Positions 1 to 12,670 of a stretch of 64,000 nucleotides of DNA are shown one piece after another; positions within the stretch are counted from its first letter, which is position 1; each line of letters starts with the position of its first letter. The notes under the pieces were generated by a model. That model was given only the letters and a program-made list of their open reading frames with translations, ran no database searches and was not told where the DNA came from. The position numbers and the translations under genes are program-made. The stretch comes from Morinoia aosen (lineage: Eukaryota > Arthropoda > Malacostraca > Amphipoda > Talitridae), in NCBI GenBank assembly GCA_030386875.1, contig CM059567.1, positions 55,288,020 through 55,352,019 on the forward strand, in the 5' to 3' direction.

Positions 1-440
1 TAATCGTACTTCATGCATTTGAAGTATTCTGTGTAAATGGTGAGCCGAGTAAAAGGTAACAGGATTAGTATGGATATTATTTACAGTTCACTTGGATTTA
101 ATAGAAAGACAAACATTCAAACAGTGCTTGATTGAACTTTTTATTTCATTTAAATAACCTAGAACAATAACATATGTTTATTGTACTGCACTTATAGTTA
201 CTTATGCATTATTTTGAACAACAAACCTCTTTTCTATCAACTTTCCCGAACCTCATTAATCTATCCTCTTCAAATTGAACTTATGATCATATCTTCCATT
301 CTAATCATGTCCACAATATTCCAGAAGCCAAAATTAGACTGCAGCTGGGCCCACTGCCCCCAACACGAGCGAATTTTTTCCGACACGGCTGTTCAATCAT
401 GACGAAAGGCAGCAGAGTTTACAGCTCAGTTTGAATGGGC
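1..440. other. AT-rich stretch, no gene seen
   Basis: Nothing beyond ordinary AT-rich sequence is visible. A 73-codon open frame at 181-402 has no recognisable domain, and its low-complexity hydrophobic composition is what AT-rich DNA gives by chance. Confidence 0.6.
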
Positions 441-625
441 ACTTAACATTGCATGCATTGAGGGAGCAGGGTTCCCTCGCTCGTCGAGAGAGAGGCACAG
501 CTCCCTCGAGGCGGCGCAGGTCGTAAAGCTGGCGCTGCACAACACCAATCATGCGTCGACACGCGACTATTAGCGCGCACTTCCTCCCTCTGAGCTCCGC
601 TGCGCCCGTGTGGCACCGTGTGAGG
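441..625. other. CpG-rich block
   Basis: The base composition shifts abruptly from AT-rich flanks to GC-rich sequence with dense CpG, including a run of CG dinucleotides around 540-605. It abuts the three-copy repeat at 621. It could be a promoter-type CpG cluster or part of an old GC-rich repeat. No TATA box, initiator or convincing coding frame was found with it, so no function is assigned. Confidence 0.35.
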
Positions 626-868
626 ACTGCACAGTTCTAGTGCGATGTTGTGTGCAGTGATACTCGAGGTATGTCACTCATATTCTTTTAAAAAGCGCAT
701 GAGGACTGGGAGTTCCAGTGCGATGTTGTGTGCAGTGATACTCGAGGATGTCACTCACAGTCATTCAAAAATTTGGTCTGGTCTGCACCGCATTATAGGA
801 CTGCGCAGTTCCAGTGCGATGTTGTGTGCAGTGAAACTCGAGGTATGTCACTCGCATTTTTTAAAAAA
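621..868 (+). repeat. three-copy tandem repeat of about 80-95 bp
   Basis: Three copies start near 621, 700 and 797. Each carries the shared core TGCGATGTTGTGTGCAGTGA followed by an ACTCGAGG segment and a (T)ATGTCACTC segment. The tails of the copies (TTTTAAAAA-like) diverge. Short open frames across it (645-911 and 728-1018) simply repeat the translated core and are not evidence of a gene. Confidence 0.85.
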
Positions 869-1284
869 TTTGTCATGGAGGAGGAATTGTTTATACACTA
901 CTCGTTTCTGACCACCGTCGTCATTGTTTGTACGGAGGTGAGCGAGAATCGTCTTGAATCGTCGTACCGTGTCGATGTTATTCGAGCTGCAGTCTTCTGC
1001 GCTCGCGCTTTGGCGTAGCTGAGCGTTGGGTTTACTGTGTAGTGACGACAAGGGCATTTCTCTGCATGCAAAGACAGTTTGCGGTGGAGGAAAGTCGCTG
1101 CACCACCATGCTAGTTTTCACCAATTTCTAAACGCTTTTGGCTGATTGCTTAAAAATACACATATTAGAAGAAATCGTGTCTTATTACAATATTCATTTG
1201 TGCAAAATGTATCATGTGACTGGAAAAATACAATTTTAATTTTCTTAATTTATAACCACAATCTTGAAAAAGAGCACTTAAATG
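869..1284. other. no gene seen
   Basis: A moderately GC-rich part (to about 1080, several CpGs near 950-1020) passes into AT-rich sequence. No RNA gene, transposon end or supported exon was recognised. Confidence 0.5.
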
Positions 1285-1336
1285 ATAGAGTGCCATAATC
1301 ATCTTGCACAGCAGTAGTTGTTTCTTGCTCCCTCGT

Positions 1337-1990
1337 GATTCCAAGAGACAAGTGTCTCGTGACTGACTTCAAGCAATAAGAATCTCATGACTGACTCAAA
1401 GCAACGAGTGTCTAATGCTGACTCCAAGCGACGAGTGTCTCGAGGCTGACTCCAAGCAACGAGTGTCTCGTGACTGACTCCAAGCGACGAGTGTCTCGTG
1501 ACGGACTCCAAGCAACGAGTGTCTCATGACTGACTCCAAGCAACGAGTGTCTCGTGAGTGATTCCATACAACGAGTGTCTCGTGACTGACTTCAAGTGAC
1601 GAGTGTCTCGTGACTGACTCCAAGCAACGAGTGTCTCGTGACTGACTCCAAGCAACGAGTGTCTCGTAACTGACTCCAAGCAACGAGTGTCTCATGACTG
1701 ACTCCAAGCAACGAGTGTCTCGTGAGTGACTCCATACAACGAGTGTCTCGTGACTGACTTCAAGTGGCAAGTGTCTCGTGACTGACTCCAAGCAACGAGT
1801 GTCTCGTGACTGACTCCAAGCAACGAGTGTCTCGTGACTGACTCCAAGCAACGAGTGTCTCGTGACTGACTCCAAGCAGCGAGTGTCTCGTGACTGACTC
1901 CAATCAACGAGTGTCTCGCGACTGACTCCAAGCAACGAGTGTCTCGTGACTGATTCCAAGCCATGAGTATTTCGTCATTGAATCCAAGAG
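1337..1990. repeat. 28-bp satellite array, about 23 units
   Basis: The unit reads approximately CTGACTCCAAGCAACGAG followed by TGTCTCGTGA, 28 bp, repeated with point variants (GCAACG/GCGACG, CTCGTGA/CTCATGA, CTCCAAG/TTCAAG). Edge units at both ends are the most diverged, as expected for unequal crossing-over. Because three units make 84 bp, minus-strand frames of up to 187 codons stay open (1396-1959), but they show no bias toward synonymous change and should not be called genes. The sequence just before the array (1285-1336) is related to the sequence just before a single unit near 5190. Confidence 0.95.
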
Positions 1991-4900
1991 GCAATTCCAA
2001 GTATGCATGAGCAATATTCCAGAACAAAAATTGTGATGTCTTATCGCTGCCATTCTTTCAACAATTTTTTGCTATTAATAATAATGTTCAAATGAAACTG
2101 TTTAACCTGATGAAATCACGAGCACGAGCTTTAAATATGACACATTTGTGTGCTGCATGCTTAGCTGCATGCTCTATGCATTATACATAACATAGAACCC
2201 GGCATTTGGGTTCATTTGAGAAATTTTCGAAGTCCACTTAGCTCTCCTGCTTTAATCTTTGGCATTTAATGGCGTTTAATCTTCTTATCCATGTACATGT
2301 ACTTATCTTATGCGCACAAGCAGTGAAGAAACACGCTTTGTTGTCATTCACAATTTAGAAATTTCTTCAGTAATGATAAGAACAAGAAATAATCATTAGA
2401 GTTTGCGTTGATTGCCTGCAGCCCAAAAATGATTAGAATCGAAGAAAGCTCGATACCTCGACATCTATATGAGTGTTTTCAACAGGATTCGGTCAATGAG
2501 ACTATAGCTCAATCCCTACATACTACATGTGACGAACGTGTTTGTGATTCACTGAAACTGTAGAGTCAATGTCACACAAATTTTTATGTCCTTAAGAAAG
2601 GTGTCATTTCAGTGAAAATTTCGACTCAAAGCAAAATTAAAACAAATTTGTCGCTGGAATTAGTTGAACAATTGTGTTTTCGATGACGGCGGAGATTTTG
2701 AAGTCCAATTTTCGGTTCTTGCTTGTCATTTTTTATTACTCTTAAATCCTTCAGTAATTGAAAGCTTAGAGGTAAAGTCCGTACTTCATTGTTTTTGAGC
2801 AATAAGAATTCAATTCTTTCGCAAACAAATTAATCATTATTTAAGTTGATAGGTTTTACTCTGCGCGGAACTGAGAACACAAATGAATTGAATTAAAAAA
2901 GAAAAATAAGAAAATTGTATACACGTGTAAATACTTGAAATGTGCTTGGAAATATTGTAAATAAATTGTGAACTGGAAGAGCTTATCTTAGCTCAGGTGA
3001 AACTTTTTTGCTCGCTTCTTTTTACATTTGCAGGATGAAATCGTTTGCGTTCTCTCAAATAAATATGCGCGACCTCTACCTGCAGAGACTTGAATAAAGC
3101 TTCTATTCTGAGCCAAGTGGATAATTGGTTAAGACGAGTTGTGACGCAACTGGTACGGTGCAGCGTAATTCTTGCGCCTTCTTATTAGAGTGCGACGAAA
3201 AAGCGAATTCAAGAGACCAATGCAGTCTTCCAGGGCGGTACGGAGAGTAAATTGCATAGAGCTGCTGAAGTTCCATAACTGTAGAAATAAAGAATGAAAT
3301 ATCCTTGACCTGTCACTGATTGAAAAGGGCGAAGAGGGAATGTTTGGAATGAGCTCTAAAATGGTAGCAATGGCTAACTGACGAGGTCAGCTTTTTGATT
3401 TGCATCGACTAGAAAGGTGCAGTTTTCAACGTCGTCTCAAAAGAATTCATGGAACAGAAAACCTTGCCAACATTGTTTTTAATGAACTTTGTTGTCCATG
3501 TAACATCGGTTGTGAATTATTGAAAATAATATTTATATCTAGGATTTTTAATATACATAAATATTTTTTCAGCTTCAGCAAGAGACTTTTGAACGACTGC
3601 TTAACCGGTCAGAAGATGAAAAAACTGTCTCTTCTTAAACAAATTTAGCAAGTAAACGGGTTTCGATCAAACAAAGATGATAGAATTTTAAAGTGCATTG
3701 TTTTAAAGAAAATGGTTGAAGATCACAGTACAGAAACATAAGTGTAAAGTCCGGTAATAATAGACCCCCTGTTTGTGAAGCTTGACCACTTAATTCACGC
3801 CCTGAGAGCGCGGCCGAGTTACCACGAGGATAAGCGCGCGCGGGTGTATCACAGCAGGCGTGCAGTTATGATCCTATCACCAAGGCTGGCCGGGCACACA
3901 AGAGGCGGGTGTTTCTAGAGTTGTCAGAGCGAAATTACGAACCCTCGCATACCAGGTTACTTTTTCGTTGTTCGCATCAAATTTGTAGCGCAGGAGGCAT
4001 AAGCCCGAGATCAGAGTTCGATTATCTGACACGGCAACCCTTCTTCTTGAACTTTATTCGTAGGTTCCATTCGTGGGGCATCCAATAAAAACAAGACGCG
4101 CTTAATATTTACGATTTTTTTTCTTAAATAGCAAAGCTTTAGCGTTCGTCGTTTGTGCTCTCCTTGAACTGGGAAAGATCTGATTGTTGTTCGAGGCTGA
4201 CGTTCACCATAGCGCACCACAACGTCTGGGCTAATTACTTTACAGCTTTTGAGGCTGCAAGTGAAAGGGTCGCCTATGATAAAGTCTGCACGATGCAATC
4301 GCACGCGTAACTGTTTGGTTCGGCCTCGGCATTAAGGAGAGCACATCTACAGTACACTCTTTGGCCACGCTTGAGTTCGGTCTCTCGGTCGGTCGCATTT
4401 GAATGCCGTTCAACATCCTTCGCGTCTAAAGGTGTTATTGGATCCTCTTTGATAACCTATGTAGCCCAAGTGAAATCGGACGCAAAGGTTCTTTCATTTT
4501 TAGGACAAGGTATTCACTCTGGGTTGGCCAGATTTCTGCTCAGATATATCATCAAATTTGTTTATCTAATAAAATTGTTTCTTTCACTCCGAGGCGAATT
4601 ATTCTAAACGCCCAGTAATCAATGGATAGCAGGTATAGGAGCTCAATTTACTTGTGTTCTTTTAAACTTGAGAGAAACGTCGGAACAAAACAAGAGCTCT
4701 CATCTGTAGCGTTTATTATTTCATTGACTGTAAGTTCAACTACGCATAATAATCGTGTTTTGCAGATGAGAGTGATCCGAACCATGCCCTTGCCTCAGCA
4801 ATGAATTTCGTCCGAGACCGAAGGAAAAGAAGACCGCTTTGTCTGCGCCCGCTTAAAAATTTTAGCTCATGCTGTCTCAACGCGCGGCCAATCATGGTCT

Positions 4901-5099
4901 TGTCAAGAGACAATTACCCCAGTTTTAATTAAATATTCCCTAAACATTCTTATGCAAATAACTGATAATGCGAAGCTTTGTCAAGCTCGAAGCACCAGAG
5001 ATGGGCGATAAAGAAGCGATGGCGGCGAACAATGCTATTGAGAGGACGCTCGGCTCTCTGCCGCGGTCGGCGCCTAATTACACCATCCTATTCCTCTTA
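1991..5099. other. about 3.1 kb without recognisable genes
   Basis: Mostly AT-rich sequence. A more GC-rich, CpG-containing patch lies at about 3780-3910. Short open frames (3400-3648, 4011-4304 minus, 4371-4607, 4622-4804) show no domain, no signal peptide followed by coherent sequence, and no convincing splice context. I see no RNA gene or transposon end here. Confidence 0.5.
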
Positions 5100-5216
5100 A
5101 CTTATTGCTTCTAATAGTTGGTTGAAATGAATAAGTGCCACAATCATCCTGCATTGCAGTCGCTCCGCGGCGTTCCGATAAGAGCCAGCGACGAGTGTCT
5201 CATGACTGATTCCGAG
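5100..5216 (+). repeat. unexpanded relative of the 28-bp satellite locus
   Basis: One satellite-like unit (GCGACGAGTGTCTCATGACT at about 5189-5208) is preceded by a segment, about 5133-5163, that resembles the segment directly upstream of the large array (about 1290-1320). Both read AGTGCCA, then an AATCATC core, then a GCA-GCAGT stretch. So 1285-1365 and 5125-5216 look like two copies of one older sequence, and only the first expanded into an array. Confidence 0.6.
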
Positions 5217-5244
5217 CGGGGAATTCGAGTGGGGGCTCGGGCTG

Positions 5245-5672
5245 GTATTCCTGGTGGTGATACCTTATCATTACCAGTGATTCTTAAATTATAGAAAAGT
5301 TTTCAAGGTATTAAGGGACGGAGGTAGGAAGAGTACTTGAATGTAAGTCGTATTCCTGGTTGTGATACTTTATCATTACCAGTGATTCTTAAATTCTAGA
5401 AAAGTTTTCAAGGTATTAAGGGACGGAGGTATACATAGGAAGAGTACTTGAATGTAAGTCGTATTCTTGGTGGTGATACCTTATCATTACCAGTGATTCT
5501 TAAATTATAGAAAAGTTTTCAAGGTATTAAGGGACCGAGGTAGGAAGAGTACTTGAATGTAAGTCGTATTCCTGGTGGTGATACCTTATCATTACCAGTG
5601 ATTCTTAAATTATAAAAGAAGTTTTCAAGGTAATAAGAGACTGAGGTATAGGAAGAGTACTTGAATGTAAGT
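5245..5672 (+). repeat. four-copy tandem repeat of 105-111 bp
   Basis: Copies start at 5245, 5350, 5461 and 5566 with GTATTCCTGGTGGTGATACC or close variants, and end in GAAGAGTACTTGAATGTAAG. The second copy carries an extra TACATA in its tail, which gives a 111-bp spacing. The last copy is cut off after GTAAGTC. High identity between copies indicates a fairly recent local expansion. Confidence 0.92.
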
Positions 5673-6191
5673 CTCTTGAGTTGCTTATCTGCTGAAATGG
5701 CCTCACCACGCAATCAATTTGAGACTACTTTCGTGTTGTTCAGGAAGCTCAATATGAGAAAACTTCATCGCACGAACTCTTTTAAAGTTAAAGTTTTCTA
5801 ACCACTTCAATTGAGCGAAAAAAATTTTACAGCTATTATTTTATTTTCAGGTTGCAAGAAATTAAAAGTTTTCGCTGCATCAACAGAATATTCGTGTAAG
5901 ATATTGTCATTCAATTTTGTCTTTCGTGAACCACAGCTAATTCTCTCGGTAAGGAAAAACAAATAATTCAAAAACTAAGGAGTGAAAAAATCTAAAAGCA
6001 AAGAAACAGTGTCATTAAGGCTTTCTTATTTCATGTTATAATTCGCTAATCCTTATTTCATTGAAACTCAAGAACGTTAATGGTCATCGATTCACTGATG
6101 TCTCAGGATGATTTTTTAGGGTTATAAATTCATGTGAGGGAGTGATAATGAACTCTGATCTACAGAACTTGCAAGTAGGAAACGTCGTCTT
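5673..6191. other. no gene seen
   Basis: AT-rich sequence without recognisable coding, RNA or transposon features. Confidence 0.5.
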
Positions 6192-6299
6192 CCCAGTTTA
6201 ACTCTTTCGCAGGAGCATGCATGTTATTCGCCCCCTAAGCGATTTAATTACTTGGGTGGCGAAAAACATGCATGCAGGTGACGAAAAAGTTAGACTGGT
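6192..6299. mobile_element. palindromic foldback MITE, copy 1
   Basis: The two arms are inverted copies of each other over nearly the whole 108 bp. The ends are CCCAGTTTAAC on the left and GTTAGACTGG on the right, both arms contain GCATGCATG, and the inner arms read TTCGCC...CTAAG against CTTGGGTGGCGAA. The centre is AT-rich (GATTTAATTA). Two more copies of the same palindrome occur at 28429-28547 and 57493-57596. There is no coding capacity, so any movement would need a transposase from elsewhere. I could not settle a target-site duplication. Confidence 0.8.
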
Positions 6300-8492
6300 T
6301 GTTTTTGAAGTTGGGACGTGTATTCACGCCTCCGAGACGACGGAAGTCGAAGAACATCAAATCAGCGAAGACCTTTGCATAAGTTGAGGTGAAGAGAACG
6401 AACATTGCCACATGCATTTTAGTTTCTCAGTTTTCTTCGGCCGTTAAATTTTTCTGAAAGCTTCACGTTCTATATCTGCAAAATTATCACGTTTGCATGA
6501 ATGATCAATGCACTAAATTTTCATCAGATGGATACAACTACTGTACATAAGGGAATTAGCGCTCCCAAGGGGAAGGTGTGAGGTTCTGAGCTGAGGGTTA
6601 GGGGCTTTCCTTTTGTTGAAATCGATTTTTGTTTGGTTACAGATCATCTTTTGCTGGTTCACAGCTGCTTATTCTTCAGGGCCAGTTATTTTTTCCTTCG
6701 ACTTTCATTTGGTTTCATGAGCTTTTTGCAATCTTGCGGCTTCCATGTAGAAGGTATGGGAGCACACCTTGTTCATAGATTCCCTATTCCCTTATATACA
6801 AACTAAATGTATTTGCATCCTTTCTTTCTCGGATACACCATTGTACTTTTTAAGGAGCGTAAACTGACTTACATTGCAATCAAGTTTATTGTAAAATATA
6901 TCTGGTTCTTAAGCGTGAGTGACGTATTAGCATGAGGCTTCACCTATTCCCTTTCCTGCCTTCTGTGATTTGTGTCAGCAATTCTTACACAAACAGATAA
7001 ATTAGTTTAAATGAAATGTTATTTTGGGCCTCCCTAACTACAACAAAGGGCGTTCCAAAGAGAGGAGGGAGGAAGGGGTCATTTAGTATGGTCTTAAGGA
7101 AACGTGGAATCTATGCACATGGTGCATAGAAACAGTAACTTGAGAAAAGAAATAAGCTTATGCAACATCATAGAAGTCGGAGAGAAAGAACGAGGCTGAA
7201 AAAAAGACAACAGGGAAAAGAAAAAATAATCTTTAACAAAACAAAACAAAAAAAAACCTTTTACTTCAATATAAAGAAGGCCAACCTAATTCTCAGCCCG
7301 GGACCTCATATTTTCCCCCTGGGAGTGCTAATTCCTATACATAAAATAATTGAATTCATGAGAGGTCTTACTCAAACATTTCCTATCCCCTCGTAAAACG
7401 CAACTGGCATTGCGAGACACAGAGGGTTTGCATATCGAGTGTATTTGGTTATTTCTGAAAGTTTCTTAATTGTGAATTTCATTTAAGTGCGCCAATTTAA
7501 CTTTCTGCATGTATTTTGGGAATCACTCTATTAAAATAGTACCCTATTTTAGGAATCACTATATTAACATAGTACCCTCAACGCGAGCAGCTGTTCTCAG
7601 TTCTGAACTGTACCTGTTAGCATCTTACATCTGTCTCATAGACTGTGAATTCACACACTCGCTCTATTTATATTTACGAAAAAAGGCTCATCTAATACCA
7701 AAACATGTTTGCTACCTCCGGAAAACATCGCTCGATTCAGTTTTGTGAGTTAATCAGAGAATGTCGCGCTGAAAGATTTTTTTATCCCACTCTTCAGAAG
7801 AAATAGTGGTGCGTTTTAGCGATTACTCGTACTGTAAATTTACATTGGATTTCAATATTTGACTAGTGCACAGTTGCAGTGCCACAGAAAAGATGCATTC
7901 ATTCATTGATGTTGGCAAAAATTCTCATTACTCCCTCTAATTTTAATTACGCTCCCAATTTTCGAAAAATGATTTACCGACTCAAAGAAATTATGTGATC
8001 ATTCTTCTAAGGCGGCTTCGTATTTTTCATTAGCTTTCAAGGCAAGCTGCTCTGTGAAATACTGCGCTTTCCGTGACAGCCCTCGACCGGTAGAGTTAAC
8101 ATGGCAATGTTGTTGAATCTTTAAAAAACCTGAACTTAGAACTGGATGGAGGACGTGCGATTACTCTCAATGCTAAAATTGCACTGATTTATATGATAAT
8201 GCATTAAAATCAACTCAATTCTCAATTTTTATGAGAAGTAATGTCTCAAGACTTCAGGTATATAATATATTAGGTGTACAATGTGAATTGATGCGTTGTA
8301 CACATATGCAAAAATTAAGTCCATACCTAAATTTCTTCAATACTATCTATTTTTTTGCCTCAGGTACAAGTCAAACTTGATCTAGCAGATCACTTTTTAG
8401 CGGCAGATATTCCTTTTTCTCACACTCAAATGTTCTAGAAATTCCATCAAAAAATCTAATTAATATAAAAGATGAGAAAAACATCTTTAAAC
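6300..8492. other. AT-rich stretch with one small duplication
   Basis: No supported gene. A 29-bp sequence (GGAATCACT, then a TATTAA core, then ATAGTACCC) is present twice in tandem at about 7515-7576. Open frames at 7160-7396 and 7509-7748 are lysine-rich or low-complexity and have no recognisable domain. Confidence 0.5.
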
Positions 8493-8705
8493 ACATTTTC
8501 TCTGAATTTCAAATACATTTGCACATTGTATATTGATTATGTTGTGGATCCAGTTTTCAAGTACCTATTTTAGCACAATTTACAATGATAAAAAAAGAAC
8601 GAGAAAAACTTACTTCAACTTAATTGCCCTGAATTCTAAAAACTTTTGCACACTGCGGATCGATTATGATGTGAATCCAGTTTTCGAGCACCTATTAAAA
8701 ACAAT
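8493..8705 (+). repeat. diverged tandem duplication of about 88 bp
   Basis: The copies lie at about 8493-8580 and 8619-8705. Both share CTGAATT, then TTTGCACA, a GATTATG core, ATCCAGTTTTC and CACCTATT or ACCTATT. Immediately beyond, GCAGATGCAGACGTAGTTCC or a one-base variant also occurs twice (about 8712 and 8779), so the whole area has been locally duplicated. Confidence 0.75.
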
Positions 8706-8800
8706 TTGGTAGATGCAGACGTAGTTCCACTCGCCGCATCAAGTCAAGCACCAAATCAAAAACAATCTACATTGATGGCAGATGCAGACGTAGTTCCACT

Positions 8801-11800
8801 TACCACATCGAACGGAAATTAGCACACGGGTGATAGGTCTCTCTCCCGTTTTGCGTGCTCCCATGCCGTAGCCGTTCCACGTCGGGCCGAGACGTAGTGT
8901 TCGCACAGGAGTGTCAGCCACCGCCCATATATTCACTCGCGACATCGATGCTGACATGCCACGGCCCTGGTATTGTTCGCCTCCTAATGAATAGTTGTAA
9001 GAAGAGCAGTGAGCAAGGCTTATGTATGCGGTGCCTCTCAAGTTTAATTACTTGGAACAAGACTGCCGCTCGAGCGGCCGCCTTCGAAAGAGCGTGCAGC
9101 GGATGAGGCAACCTTGATTAAAACGCGACGCTGACGAAATGCGAAAGCTCGCAAAATAGAGTTAGTTTTTCGAGTAATTGTTGCAAATGAAGGCAACTCC
9201 AATAGTTACTGCGATAAGAAATATTTTTTTTCTTTCATGAAATGATGATTCATTTTTAAATTGTCGAATTGGATTTTTTTAGATGTATGAGATATTAGAC
9301 AATTCTTAGATTGGACTGAACATTTTCCGGCTCAAATTTATCTCTTATTGCCTGACTCTTTGTGTTTTCTGAAAATCTTGACATTAAAAGCTCAAAGCAA
9401 ATGGAATTCTACACCACTGGCCGTAAAACTGCCAGTTTACCTTTGCCAGACCTCATGTCAAGTTTCCAAAGCGAAAAATCCACCATCTGTCAAACTTCGG
9501 AAAGGACATGAGAACCCTATTCAAGCGGAGGTGAGTCTAGAGTTACTCAGGGTACAATGACTGTACGTCTCAGATTAGGGTTAATATGTACCTCACTCAT
9601 GCATTTTTACAGAGCTTGGGAACGAAAGAGCTCTATGCACTTAATGTATGTTTTATTATTTCACTCCGTAATGTCTTTAAAAAATTCAATTGGAAAATGT
9701 TTTTCTATCTCTCGTACACGTGATGTTTTGGAAAAAAATTTACACAAAAATTCATATGATTGTTTATATATAAGTATCTCTTGGATGCTGTGGAAATCAT
9801 GTCGTTATTTATAATCCGAAATTCATAAAAATGACAAATTTTAACTTGAAAATATAAAAATTTTACAATTCATAGCTGAAAACCTGACAAAAATTTCTTC
9901 AATTGTCATCATTATTATGAGCAGCCGAACATGGAAAAACTGAGAACGATCGATGCCATGGAAATGTCAAATTTCAAGAGAAGATAAACCTTACCAAACA
10001 GTGGAACATAAGCCCTCAGTTCGAGTTTTCTCTCATTGGAGCCATAGTCTTAAAACACGCATTGAAAGTGAGAATAAACCCCATGACACTATTCGCTTGA
10101 ATGTTCGACACTTTAATACATGCATAAAACTCAATAACAACTTCATGAAATTCACTATCAGCCGCATAGAAGCTGCTCGAGCATTAGCGATCCAAGTGAA
10201 AGAAACTACTACTAGAATGTCTTTAAAATAAGCAGTTTTAAAGGAACTTATGATAACTTTTCTGCATTCTCCATGCATGAATTGTTCGAGACATTTACTC
10301 AAGCCAATTTCGTGATGTACTCGATTACACCTCGTTCATCAGGGAGATCTTCTGCTCCTGATTATATTTATTATTTGATGTCTTCTATACGTGAGGGTTC
10401 GCATAGGGAACTCTGAGTACCGAAGAAACTTCTGATGCAATAGAAACGCTTTTCGCGAAGCTTTGTAGTGGCTGATCACGCAGTGTCACTGAACCAGAAA
10501 GGAAAGGACGATTTTTTTCACTGGCAGAACAGCTGCGATTGGTCCCTATTATGCCAAAGTATTTCTCAGTCAGATGCTCCACACCAGTGAATTTTTAATT
10601 CTTGCCTTACTGGATGCTCCAAACACACACGTACGTACCTACGCCTCCTAATGATTTGTACTTGTTAACATATTTCAACACAGCTGAAGAAGAGCAATAG
10701 GGGCATTGAATCAACGTCACCTAAATGAAGTTCCAAACAACACCCGTGGAAATCTGATTTGGGATTCAGTGATCGCGCTCACTTGTGCCACCACGCGATA
10801 CTTCTCGTCCTTTAACTCTTCGGAGAACTTCCTGGACTGCAAAGTGAGAGTTGTGCCAGAGTTGTGCCAGCGTGATGCACAATTCTCCTGTGGCCAACAC
10901 AGAACCACTGACGCGGAGGCTGCTCCTGAACGTTAATAAGTTCATTATCACTTACACTGAGCAACACGCTGCAGATGTTTACGCGCTCCCAATACAGTGT
11001 GACGCTTGAAGAGAGGCGTGATTCATATGTCTCAGGAGTGAGCAAAAATTAGGAGGTGTCGGTTTACGCGGCCGTGGCCCCACATAATGCGGACACAGAC
11101 GCGCGTTGTCGCGCCTCAAACGAGCGACATGAGCCTCTACATCTCACGTCACCTCTGCGAAACATGAACGGCCTGCGCCACCCAGTCGAGCATGGGGCCG
11201 CAAGTAAAATCCCTCACGCCGTGCAAATTCCTCACTCCAATACTCGAACTATGCTCTGTTTAGCTGTTGTTCGTGAATGCTCGAATGATGTTGGTGTTGT
11301 TTTAATTAATTTTTGGTGGCTTAGCAGGAAGTTGCTGGGAAAAATATCAAAATATACTGAACTCATTGCGACATGAAATTTGCCCTCTTGACTTAGAAGG
11401 GAAAAGTGGTGATAATAATGATGTAAATTAACAAGATTGGCTTGGAGCACTTCTTCGAGCTAAATACTTTAACGGAAGGTACTCTTATTATTAAAGCGAT
11501 GACTACATTTAGTATTTATATCTCGGTTCTTAATGGAAATGCCTATTTTGAGAGAGAAGAGCTCCCCCTAAACTAGGCAGGGAAGGCATAACATAAAAGG
11601 GGAAGGCGCTGCACCTGATTCTCGATCCGAAAAGAGGGCTTAATTAGATGGACGCCATATCCATTCATTTAGTAAATTTAAAATTTCTCTAACAAGTAAA
11701 GTCAATGGCCACGTACAGAATAAAAAATTGTAAACAGATTTATTTCACAGCAGTCGAGGTTTAGCCTTGTGAATGTGAGGAGGTGCGATTAGCGAGACCC

Positions 11801-12490
11801 ATTAATAAATTACCGTTCATGGGCGGTAGAAGAAATCAATTTTGGAAGCAATAAGCTCCACTGGCGGCTACTCAATCTTCAAATGTTGTGCAAAAGATAA
11901 TTTTCAGATGAATGTCAGTATCCTGAGCTAAAGTGTGTAACATTTGACCCGGGCATTTACACTAAAATTATAATTTTACCTAAAAAGTATAAAAAGCGTT
12001 TTCAAGATTAACGTCCACTTTATTTCAAATCCATACCTCAAATTTTGACGATATGCGCTAACCTTTAGGTAAATACATAAAATAATCCTAAGTTTCACAC
12101 GCCCAGCTGCGCCACACTTGCTTTATCGCTCCACCAAATCGGAAAGAGAGGCTGCTGAGCAAAAGGGTCGCCTTACTCGCGGTCTCAGTGAGCGGTGCTG
12201 TGCTCTGGTTTACACAAGCGGGACGGTGGCTGGCAAAATAAACTTGATACTCCGGCGAGAAAGCTTCAGTTCGGCAGCACACAATGATCTCTCACAGACC
12301 GCTCTCTTCAATGAACGCTTCATCGGTGCTTGTTTTCCTCAACGACAGCAAACTTCATGAAAAAAATTTTTGACTGATGTACCCTCTCGAGGCGAACTTA
12401 TGGCACATGATCGGCAAGGTGGTACAGGCTCCCACGAGCTCCCATGGCATCATTTGCAGCTGGTTTTGTCGGTGATCGAGTTTAAGCATC
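8801..12490. other. about 3.7 kb without supported genes
   Basis: Two GC-richer patches (about 8830-9115 and 10950-11240) carry overlapping open frames on both strands, but none has a recognisable domain, and frames open on both strands are typical of GC-rich non-coding sequence. The 92-codon frame at 9953-10231 is mixed in composition and unrecognised. A 12-bp tandem duplication (GAGTTGTGCCA) lies near 10848. Confidence 0.45.
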
Positions 12491-12670
12491 CATTAAAATG
12501 AGAGATTCTTTCTCTATTTACATCAAATTATATATTTCGTCATTAAAACTAGATGTTCTTTTTTTATTTACTTCAAACTATATATTGGGTCATTAAAACG
12601 AGATGTTCTTTTCATTTACCTATATATTGGGTCATTCAAACGAGATGTTCTTTTTATTTACTTCAAACTA
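12491..12670 (+). repeat. tandem repeat of about 50 bp, four units
   Basis: Units start at 12491, 12541, 12591 and 12633 with CATTAAAACGAGATGTTCTT or variants, followed by TTTATTTACTTCAAACTATA. The third unit is shortened to 42 bp by loss of the CTTCAAA part. Confidence 0.85.

Noticed and set aside
1396..1959. 187-codon minus-strand frame
   Set aside because: It translates the 28-bp satellite; the frame survives only because three units equal 84 bp and the unit lacks stops in that strand.
8855..9111. Overlapping frames in a GC-rich patch
   Set aside because: Open on both strands, no domain, no conserved-looking composition.
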